From Oscillibacter valericigenes (GTDB taxonomy: Bacteria; Bacillota; Clostridia; Oscillospirales; Oscillospiraceae), in contig NZ_JAFBIS010000001.1 in the NCBI RefSeq assembly GCF_021531435.1, positions 186,001-250,000 on the forward strand: DNA of 64,000 nt. The letters are read 5' to 3'. Position numbers and translations under genes: made by a program. Under the pieces are notes generated by a model. That model did not search any database. It worked only from the letters and a program-made list of their open reading frames with translations, and was not told where the DNA came from. Shown here one piece after another: positions 16,974 to 24,138 of the stretch. How positions within the stretch are numbered: position 1 is the first letter of the stretch; each line of letters begins with the position of its first letter.

Positions 16974-18830
16974 TCATCCCTCCGATGCGCTCTGTTCGGC
17001 TGATTCTGCCGCCGCGCGGGCGCGAACCGCTTCAAATTTTGTGGCAAAGGTTACCTCCATGGTGTTGACCAGATCCAGCAGGTGCTGCTTGTTCTCCTGA
17101 TAACTCCGCTGGTTCTCGTTCTGAGGTGCATTGCGCTTTCCGGTGAAGTTCAGGATGGTCCCCCGGGTGTATTCGTTGGATTCATTGTCCAGACTGTCAT
17201 CATCCCGATCCGCGGCAATTCTTCCGGCGTTGTTGCGGGTCAGCTGCAGGTCGTGGGCCAGAGGACTGTTGACCTCTGTCGCTTTCAGACTCAGCACGTC
17301 CAGCATGGTCTGTGTGGCCAAAGCGCCCAATTGTGCGTTGGTCAGATTCTCCCGCCCCTGGAAAAAGGAGATGAGATAGTTGTTGACGCCCATGCCGTCC
17401 TCACCGGTCAAGGCCCCTGCGACTTGCCGCAGAAGCGCCACGCACCGCACCAGCGGCTTGCCGGTCCCCATGGTGTGCTGCTGGATCAGATCGATCGGCA
17501 TCAGGCCCATGGACTGCAGGAAAATATCTCCTGCTCCGGTAAGCGATGTATTGCCGAAAACAAACAGCGATTGATTGCTGATGGCCTTTTTGCCTTCCTT
17601 CTGCGCATCCTCCTCCTGCTTGGTCCTCTGGTGCAGGCTGGCATCCAACTCCTGCTGGGAATAGCTGGTGATGGCCCGTTTTTCCGGCAGGAAGGTGCTG
17701 TGGAGCCGCTCCGCCATGGCGATGACCTTCATGGCGGTGATGTTGACCCGTGGATGCCCCTTCCAAAGGCGCAGTTTGATCAGTTCATCCGCCTTTTCTG
17801 CGGCTGTATCGGTGGCAGCCTCCAGCGCGTCGGCATCGGCGGGGGACTCGATGGAAAATCCGCTGTTCAAAAAGCGGCCCATGGGTGCCGCCGCCTGCGC
17901 CACCTGTTGAGCGGCATTTTTCAGACTGGGGTACAGCAGAAAAGGAAGGCCGTCCCAACGGGCTGCCGACTGTGCCAGACCTTCAAAATCGGTGATGATC
18001 TTACTTTCCTGTCCGCCGGCCATCTGGGACTGTCTCCCGCTGCCCATGCCTCCGCCCTGGAAGAACCGGGTGCGGCCCTGCTGGCCCTGCTCCGCGGCAT
18101 TGGCCAGATTCTTGTAAGCGCCCGCCGGTCCCAGGACCGTGTCGTGGAGCTGCGCTGGAATGGTCGCGCCCACCATGGCGGCGATGGCCTGGGTGAAGTG
18201 GTTGCAATTGTGGGCAACAACATTGTAGGGTTCTTTTGCCATGTCGGGAATGCTCATCATCACCGATTCCAGCTGGTCCCGGGTGATGGGGGTCTCCGAG
18301 GACATATCTGCCTGAGTATTGCTGTCGTCCATCAGCTTGCCGTGGTCGGCAACGGGTTTCCCGCCGCCGCCGAAGCCTACTTTCAGCCGCTTCCGGGTAT
18401 ACCGGGTGGTGACGGGGTCCAGCTGAGTGAAGCGCAGGCCGATGAAGCTGTGAAGATGCATCGCGCTCTCATTGTCCACACTTGCGCTGGGCATGAAACT
18501 GTGGGTCTCAAAGACCGGCGCCTGTCCGGGCCCCTCCTGGGTATAGTTCTGGACCATCGGAGCCAGGGGACTGCCTGGGTCAGGTTTGTCCGTGACATAG
18601 GCGGGGTTCACCTCGCCGTACTCGTTTTCTTCCCATTGCTGGCCCTCGTCCGGCTGTTCCTGTTTGGAGAATTTTTCCCGGAACCAGTCCAGCAGGCCGC
18701 CCTGGGGCGCACCGGGAGGCGCAGCACAGACGACAGGAGGACGGGAGGGGGCTAAGGTTTCTGTTTGCTTGTCAGAGGAGGCAGTCTCCCGCTGCTGCTC
18801 CTGAGCAGGTTCAGCATACATATGAGACAT
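16974..18830 (-). CDS. eCIS effector with PPPDE-type papain-fold (deubiquitinase-like) domain
   Basis: Predicted injected effector, 618 residues. It lacks DUF4157 but carries the shared motif as APPGAPQGGLLDWFREKF near residues 37-54. From about 105 to 240 it resembles PPPDE (DeSI/DUF862-type) cysteine isopeptidases: a His in MHLHSFIGLRF (His125 or His127) and the Cys motif YNVVAHNCNHFTQAIA (Cys209), in the family order His then Cys. Eukaryotic PPPDE proteins remove SUMO or ubiquitin. The 370 residues after it are mostly helical and unassigned. An LRAT-like member of the same superfamily is the main alternative. ATG 18830 has AGGAGGTGCGCC ahead, and a longer in-frame start lacks this. It lies 19 bases after the ATPase gene. 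Confidence 0.65.
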   Translation of the reverse strand: MSHMYAEPAQEQQRETASSDKQTETLAPSRPPVVCAAPPGAPQGGLLDWFREKFSKQEQPDEGQQWEENEYGEVNPAYVTDKPDPGSPLAPMVQNYTQEGPGQAPVFETHSFMPSASVDNESAMHLHSFIGLRFTQLDPVTTRYTRKRLKVGFGGGGKPVADHGKLMDDSNTQADMSSETPITRDQLESVMMSIPDMAKEPYNVVAHNCNHFTQAIAAMVGATIPAQLHDTVLGPAGAYKNLANAAEQGQQGRTRFFQGGGMGSGRQSQMAGGQESKIITDFEGLAQSAARWDGLPFLLYPSLKNAAQQVAQAAAPMGRFLNSGFSIESPADADALEAATDTAAEKADELIKLRLWKGHPRVNITAMKVIAMAERLHSTFLPEKRAITSYSQQELDASLHQRTKQEEDAQKEGKKAISNQSLFVFGNTSLTGAGDIFLQSMGLMPIDLIQQHTMGTGKPLVRCVALLRQVAGALTGEDGMGVNNYLISFFQGRENLTNAQLGALATQTMLDVLSLKATEVNSPLAHDLQLTRNNAGRIAADRDDDSLDNESNEYTRGTILNFTGKRNAPQNENQRSYQENKQHLLDLVNTMEVTFATKFEAVRARAAAESAEQSASEG

Positions 18831-18849
18831 GGCGCACCTCCTATTGTAT

Positions 18850-20904
18850 TCAGGGTATGGACGGCCCTGTTTCTGCCAAAAATTCACTGAGCATCACGCC
18901 ATACTCGCCGAATTCGCTGGCCAGCATGACCTTGCCCTCCTTTTGCAGTTCCTGGAAAATTGCCCGGACCAGATGGTCCATGCGGAGGACGCCTCCGTCC
19001 GCCGCGGCGCGGTAGGCGCCGTTGAGGGCGATGTTTTTGATCTGGGCGCCGGAGAGCTGGAACTGGCGTGCCAGATAGTCCAGCTGGATGCCCGCCGACG
19101 GGATACCCGCCAGGGCGTCCTCCCAGATCTTGCGGCGCAGGGCCTCGTCCGGCAGGGTGAATACCAGGTGGTAGCGGAACCGCCGGACGAAGGCGGCGTC
19201 CATGCTGCCGGCCTGGTTGGTGGCCATCAGGACGATGCCCTGGTACTCCTCCATCCGCTGGAGGAGGTAGGCCACCTCGGTATTGGCGTACTTGTCCTTA
19301 GCGTCCTTGACCTCGCTGCGCTTGCCCAGCAGGGCGTCCGCCTCGTCGAAAAAGAGGATCATGTTGCTCTTCTCCGCCTGGTCAAAGACCTGCTTCAGAC
19401 GCTTTTCCGTCTCGCCGATGTACTTGTCCACGATCTGGGACAGGTCCACCTTGTACAGCTCCAGGCCCAGCCGCGAGGCCAGCACCTGGGCAGTCATGGT
19501 CTTGCCGGTGCCCGGAGGACCGGACATCAGCACGGACACGCAGCGGCCGTAGGGATACCGCCGCCGCAGGCCCCATTCGTCCAGCACCAGGCCCTGGTGT
19601 TCCACCTGGGCGCAGACTGCCTGGAGGCCGGCTTTCAGAGCGGGCTCCAGCTGGAGGTCTTCCCAGGTATAGGCGGTGTCCACGAAGCGGATGTTCTCAT
19701 ACCGCCCGTCATCCAAAACCTGATAGCACAGCTTGAAGATGTCCCGCTCCGCCCAGGGGCCGTGAGGCGCCCGGCACTGCAGCAGCCGGACGATGCGCTC
19801 CATCTGCCCGGCGGTAAGGGACATTTTGGCGGCGAGGCCCGCCGCCGGGAAATCCTCCGCGCCCTCCGGCAGGTATTGCTCCGCCAGCTCCCGCCAAAGC
19901 AGGGCGCTCTGAGGGATGGTAGGCGTCGGAATACTCACGGAAAACACGGGACAGGATAGAAAGGGAATTACCTTTACAGCGGTTGGTGTGGTGAGAAATA
20001 CAGGCTTATTCAGGGGCGCAAGGGACTGCTCCAGCTGCCGCAGCAGGGCAGGGAGGCGGGCCGCCCGCTTTTCCGCCGGGCAGTCCAGCCCGGAAAGGCA
20101 CAGTAGCCGGTCCGTCAGCAGCAGCTCCCGCAGCACCCGCCGCCAGGGGTGGGACCGCAAGAAGCCTTCCTCGCCCACGGCGTCGAAGGGAACGGTCAGA
20201 AGCTCCTTGTGCAGCAGCCGGGCGGTGTGGCGGGCGAAGTGCCGCCGTCCGCTGCCGCTTTCGCCGGAGATATGGACGATGGCAAAGCCGGAGCTGGCCG
20301 CCAGCAGGGCGGCCGTCTCCTCCGCCTGCGCTCCGGTGAGGGAGGCGGGGGGCAGAGATTCGCCGGGGGCTGTGACAGTGCATACGCCGCTGAGCTCCCG
20401 GTCCGGCGTGTCGTCGCCGGACAGCCAGGCCGCCAGCCGCCCGTCCAGACGGAAGGGAGCCTTCCACCAGTCCCGGTCCGGCTCCGCCTGGAGCAGCAGC
20501 TCCACCCGGTCAAAGGCGGAGCGGAGTTGGGGCGCCAGGTCGATGGTCTCGTCGGTGCGGCAGGCGACTCTGGCGGCGGCCTCGATGGTCAGGCCCTCAC
20601 CAAGGCCAAGCCCCTCCCGCAGCAGGTCCAACGTCCGCTCCTCCATCAAGGCCAGCAGATACAGCTGGATGGCTGTCAGGGCAATGGGGTCATCCTGACA
20701 CCGGTCCTGGAGAAAACGGTAACGGGCGGCGGTCACCGGCTCGTCATAGAACAGGCTCTCCGCGTCCTCCGGGTAGCCCGATACTTCCTCCTCCGTCACA
20801 TCGGGGGAGATGAGGCGGCTGTACCGCTTGAAAAAATCGTCACTGACCCGGGACTTCAAAAACAGGGACAGCTTAAAGGCCGCCAGGGCCGCCAGTCGTT
20901 TCAT
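18850..20904 (-). CDS. eCIS-associated AAA+ ATPase (Afp15-like), copy 2, in the cargo operon
   Basis: AAA+ ATPase of 684 residues, same architecture as the one at 8581 but diverged. The ATPase module shows Walker A GPPGTGKT, the VDKYIGETEK motif, Walker B MILFFDEADALLGKRS, sensor ATNQAGSMDAAFVRRF, and a C-terminal lid. The N-terminal half includes an ESGSGRRHFARH segment resembling a second, degenerate P-loop. Being inside the operon that encodes the putative effectors, while the other copy is with the baseplate genes, it may be specialised for cargo unfolding or loading. That is inference. The start is ATG 20904, 40 bases after the GNAT gene. Confidence 0.9.
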   Translation of the reverse strand: MKRLAALAAFKLSLFLKSRVSDDFFKRYSRLISPDVTEEEVSGYPEDAESLFYDEPVTAARYRFLQDRCQDDPIALTAIQLYLLALMEERTLDLLREGLGLGEGLTIEAAARVACRTDETIDLAPQLRSAFDRVELLLQAEPDRDWWKAPFRLDGRLAAWLSGDDTPDRELSGVCTVTAPGESLPPASLTGAQAEETAALLAASSGFAIVHISGESGSGRRHFARHTARLLHKELLTVPFDAVGEEGFLRSHPWRRVLRELLLTDRLLCLSGLDCPAEKRAARLPALLRQLEQSLAPLNKPVFLTTPTAVKVIPFLSCPVFSVSIPTPTIPQSALLWRELAEQYLPEGAEDFPAAGLAAKMSLTAGQMERIVRLLQCRAPHGPWAERDIFKLCYQVLDDGRYENIRFVDTAYTWEDLQLEPALKAGLQAVCAQVEHQGLVLDEWGLRRRYPYGRCVSVLMSGPPGTGKTMTAQVLASRLGLELYKVDLSQIVDKYIGETEKRLKQVFDQAEKSNMILFFDEADALLGKRSEVKDAKDKYANTEVAYLLQRMEEYQGIVLMATNQAGSMDAAFVRRFRYHLVFTLPDEALRRKIWEDALAGIPSAGIQLDYLARQFQLSGAQIKNIALNGAYRAAADGGVLRMDHLVRAIFQELQKEGKVMLASEFGEYGVMLSEFLAETGPSIP

Positions 20905-20944
20905 TGCACATGCCTCCGAGGGTTTGTTCGTAGGGTTTGCCAGT

Positions 20945-21787
20945 TCAGTCCAGCAGATCCAGCCGCCACTGCATCGCAGCGGTATAGGTCACGGCATCGC
21001 CGCCCAGATGCTCTAAGAGGTTGCGGGCGCTGTCGTCCACCAGAACGGCGGAAAAGAGGGCGTCGGGTGGGAAGCGTTCCTCGCAGGCACGCAGCAGTGC
21101 TACCACGGCCAGTACCAGACGCTTCACGCCGGCGGGCGTGGTATAGAGCCACTCCACGCTGATGCCGTTTTCCTCCTGTAGTGTGCAGACACAGCAGGAA
21201 ATCTCCTGCCGTTCGTTCAGACCGAAGAAAGACAGCTCGGGATCGAAAACCTCCCAGTCAAGGGGAGACGCAGTCGTGCCCTGCTGCAGCAGGGCGGTTC
21301 CAAACTCCCGCAGCCGCGGCTTCGGGACATCCTTCATAGGGGCGACACCCTGGATCTCTGTATGGAGAAGGGGCTGCAGCAGCGGTGACGACCGCAGGGC
21401 TGCAATGGGGCAGGAGATCATGGTAGGACCGGACACTGCCTGAAAACCAAGGCTCTCCAGAAGGCTTTTCACCGCGGTCTCCTTTGCCTGTCCGGGGGCC
21501 AGGGAGGCCTTCAGGGCAAAGCAGTCCAAGGCGGGCAGCACGGAACGCAGATACCGCAGCAGTCCGCTGGCAATGCCGTATCTTTGGTACTCCGGGGAGA
21601 CCGCAATGGATTCCAGTCTCGCTTCGCTGCCTGCTTTGGAGAAAGCAGCCGCGCCCACCGCCAGATTATCTTCCACGGCGCCTGCCACAAGGAAGGCCCC
21701 CTGTTCCGCTCCGCGCCGCAGAGCGGGGGAGAGGAAGGGCAGAAAGAACTTCAGATTTTCCTGGTCCAAGATGTAATAATCAGCCAT
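20945..21787 (-). CDS. GNAT-family N-acetyltransferase in the eCIS cargo operon
   Basis: Acetyltransferase-like protein, 280 residues. The N-terminal GNAT fold is shown by NLAVGAAAFSKAG then LESIAVSPEYQRYGIASGLLRYL (about 57-80), where QRYGIASGLL is the acetyl-CoA loop. The second half (about 150-280) looks like another, degenerate GNAT-like domain. The substrate is unknown. It sits between the 74-residue gene and the second ATPase, with AGGAGG upstream and 18 bases spacing, so it belongs to the operon. It might modify cargo or particle components, or be cargo itself, though it lacks the APxGAxQGGL motif. A second GNAT gene at 25987 is not obviously its copy. Confidence 0.78.
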   Translation of the reverse strand: MADYYILDQENLKFFLPFLSPALRRGAEQGAFLVAGAVEDNLAVGAAAFSKAGSEARLESIAVSPEYQRYGIASGLLRYLRSVLPALDCFALKASLAPGQAKETAVKSLLESLGFQAVSGPTMISCPIAALRSSPLLQPLLHTEIQGVAPMKDVPKPRLREFGTALLQQGTTASPLDWEVFDPELSFFGLNERQEISCCVCTLQEENGISVEWLYTTPAGVKRLVLAVVALLRACEERFPPDALFSAVLVDDSARNLLEHLGGDAVTYTAAMQWRLDLLD

Positions 21788-21805
21788 AGCATTTCTGCCT
21801 CCTGC

Positions 21806-22030
21806 TCAGATCTCGATCCTGCGGTCCGGGTCCTCCAGAATAGCGGCGATTTTGGCCAGCACCTCCGGGGAGAGCTGGTCCACATCCTCAAAATAGCCCA
21901 GCTTCAAAAAGACGCCGGGTTCCTTGTTGGCATTGTATTTGCCGGTCACCAGATTTACCATGCAGTATTCATCATCCCGGCGCACCAGATAAGCGTTAGC
22001 GCCCCGGCTGCAGATCACATCAAAGTTCAT
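21806..22030 (-). CDS. small protein overlapping the ART-like effector gene
   Basis: A 74-residue soluble protein starting MNFDVICSRGANAYLVRRDD with no recognised domain. The pattern (mixed beta then an acidic helix, VDQLSPEVLAKIAAILEDPD) resembles small effector-binding proteins. Its ATG lies within the last codons of the 623-residue effector (11-base overlap), with GGAGGG upstream, which implies translational coupling. This placement is typical of an immunity protein or a dedicated chaperone, but nothing in the sequence decides between them. Confidence 0.7.
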   Translation of the reverse strand: MNFDVICSRGANAYLVRRDDEYCMVNLVTGKYNANKEPGVFLKLGYFEDVDQLSPEVLAKIAAILEDPDRRIEI

Positions 22031-23891
22031 GTTCGCGTCCCTCCTTCACGATCTTGGCCCTGATGCCCAGGGCCTTCAGGCGGTCCACCAGCTCCTGCGG
22101 CATCTCTCTTTCCACTTCCACGCCGTCTTCGGCAATATAATCGGCGATCAGGGTCACGGATTCAATGTCCTCCACCCGGACGCCGCCGTGGTACTGCAGC
22201 TCGGCATACGACGCCTGGGCATCCCGCAACAGATCCTCCAGGTCCGTCTCGTGATTGGGATCGGCTGCTTTGCGCAGGTGGTGCTCATAGGCACTGTCGA
22301 TCAAAGCCAGTCTCGACTTCACAGTGACCGCGTGAAGGTCCGGCTGATCCACCCAGTTCACTCTGGCGTCACTCCGTGCGCTGAGACTGTCGCCGATCAG
22401 CATGGTAGTCCGGTTCCGCATAGAGTCTTTCTTCAGGGTCACGACCACCTGGCCGTACTGGCCCACACCCTGACCGACCTCACTGTTCGCTTGGCTCTCT
22501 TTGACCAGGTCGCCATGGGACGCATAACCATAAATCTCAAACTGATCCGGGGGCAGTGTCTCAGGGTCCACGCCAAAGCTGGCTTTGGTAAATTGCTTAC
22601 GCATGTCCAGATTCAGGGCTCCTTTGGTGGAGTTCGTCTCCATCTGGGTCTTGAAGCGCCCGGCGTCCAAAATCAGATTCATGATCTGGCAGTTGGGTAC
22701 CCGCATCTGATAAGAGATGTTCTTCGTGGCGTCGCGGATGTACTCCGCCGCGAGATCGCTGGCGGTATCCCAGTTCAGAGTGGGGGCACCGGGGTGGGCG
22801 CGCTGAATATCCACATTGGCGTAGGTTACACTTTGAAACCCTTCCTCCATCCTCTGGAAGCTTTTCTCCCCTCTATGCGCCTTGCGCTGCTCCTCCAGCT
22901 TCCGAAGCGTCACGGGCCGCTTTTGCCGCAGTGCGTCTTCCGCATAGCGCCGCGCAGCTTCATTACGGCCGATGTGATCCTGCTGCATCCGCTGCTCGAT
23001 GGCCTGCCGATATGCCTGAGCCGCCTCGCCCTTGCGCATGGAGCGGGTAGTGGCCTGTTCCTCCTGCTCCCGGGTCAGATAGCCGAATACCTTTACATCC
23101 AGTGCTTTATAGGTATTCTTTATCTGCTCTCCGTAAGCGGCGTTGGAGAACTTCACCGACTCATTTTGCAGCAACTCCGTGACATCCTCCGAGACCTGTT
23201 GGTGCAGCACATCTTCAATGTATACCGGGACGTTTTGCTGACGGAAACGAAAATCCTGAATCGCTTTATCGAATATCTCAGCGTGGTGCATGAATGTGCG
23301 TACCTCAGTCAGTAATTCTCTTGCCTGCCATTCGTCCTGGATCTGTGTCAGAATCACCCGCTCCAGATACTCTCCCTTGTCGGAAAAGGTCTCTGTAGGC
23401 CGCATTCCGGCGTAATCCGTGGCAGCCTGCCCGGGAATGGGATTTTCTCTCATCTGCTGCACCAGCTTGTCCACCTGGACCTTGGCCGCGGCCATACGCT
23501 TGGCTTCTTTCTGGCGCTGTTTCTCTTCCGCCTTTTCCTGCTTCGCGGCTTTCCGTTCCTGTTTCCACCGTTCTTTACGGCTGAGCTGCTGCTGTTGGGC
23601 CTGCCCGGCCATTTCAGGGGCGGGCGCCGCACCCTGGATATTGACAGGCTGGGCAAATTGCGGTTGGGGCGCTTCCGCGGCCTGCCGGTGTGCTCCGATC
23701 GGAAACCGTGGTGCTTCGCGGCGGTGCTTCGTCACCTCCAAAGGTTTCCACTCCTGGCGCTGCTGCTGTTGGGGGGCCTCCTCGGCCTGCCGGTGTGCTC
23801 CAATCGCGAACGGTGGTGCTTCGCGGTGGTGATCCGTCGCCTCCGAAGGTTTCCACTTCGGACACTGCTGCTGGACCTGATCTTGCGGCAT
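22020..23891 (-). CDS. eCIS effector candidate with DUF3626/ADP-ribosyltransferase-like C-terminal domain
   Basis: Predicted effector, 623 residues, first gene of the cargo operon. Residues 10-75 hold two copies of a roughly 30-residue repeat (EAPPFAIGAHRQAEEAPQ, EAPRFPIGAHRQAAEAPQ). A Gln/Lys/Glu-rich coiled coil follows (about 95-140), then a helical middle. From about 395 the protein follows the DUF3626 pattern: LDAGRFKTQMETNSTKGALN, then IYGYASHGD, GQYGQVVVTLKKDS, RTTMLIGDSL and finally SYAELQYHGGVRVEDIESV with the E-x-Q-x-HGxxxxxDIE signature. DUF3626 proteins are considered ADP-ribosyltransferase-like toxins, so Arg412 and Glu564 are candidate key residues; that assignment is inference. 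It lacks DUF4157 and the APxGAxQGGL motif. GGAAGG precedes the ATG. Confidence 0.62.
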   Translation of the reverse strand: MPQDQVQQQCPKWKPSEATDHHREAPPFAIGAHRQAEEAPQQQQRQEWKPLEVTKHRREAPRFPIGAHRQAAEAPQPQFAQPVNIQGAAPAPEMAGQAQQQQLSRKERWKQERKAAKQEKAEEKQRQKEAKRMAAAKVQVDKLVQQMRENPIPGQAATDYAGMRPTETFSDKGEYLERVILTQIQDEWQARELLTEVRTFMHHAEIFDKAIQDFRFRQQNVPVYIEDVLHQQVSEDVTELLQNESVKFSNAAYGEQIKNTYKALDVKVFGYLTREQEEQATTRSMRKGEAAQAYRQAIEQRMQQDHIGRNEAARRYAEDALRQKRPVTLRKLEEQRKAHRGEKSFQRMEEGFQSVTYANVDIQRAHPGAPTLNWDTASDLAAEYIRDATKNISYQMRVPNCQIMNLILDAGRFKTQMETNSTKGALNLDMRKQFTKASFGVDPETLPPDQFEIYGYASHGDLVKESQANSEVGQGVGQYGQVVVTLKKDSMRNRTTMLIGDSLSARSDARVNWVDQPDLHAVTVKSRLALIDSAYEHHLRKAADPNHETDLEDLLRDAQASYAELQYHGGVRVEDIESVTLIADYIAEDGVEVEREMPQELVDRLKALGIRAKIVKEGREHEL

Positions 23892-24138
23892 AATTCTCGC
23901 CTTCCTTTCTCTATGAAAACCGGCTGGATAGTCTGGTCTGTATACACGATCTCAAAAATTTTATTAATATCAGTATATCATAGATCTTGTGTTAAATTTC
24001 TAAATTTTTTCTAAAAAACCAACGAAGTGACAAAGGAGACATTTACAGAATTCATTCTGACGCGTTATAATACAAAATATCAAATCATGAAATCTTATAC
24101 GGACAGGCTGCCTCGCCTGTGCGAAAACGGAGGTTATT
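23892..24138. promoter_or_regulatory. AT-rich divergent promoter region between cargo operon and MATE operon
   Basis: A 247-base AT-rich gap between divergent operons. Toward the MATE gene there is -35 TTTACA (24042-24047), an 18-bp spacer and -10 TATAAT (24066-24071). For the cargo operon the - strand holds TATACT and other AT-rich hexamers around 23950-23985 but no convincing -35 pair, which is compatible with an activator or alternative sigma factor. No coding signal is seen. Confidence 0.55.
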
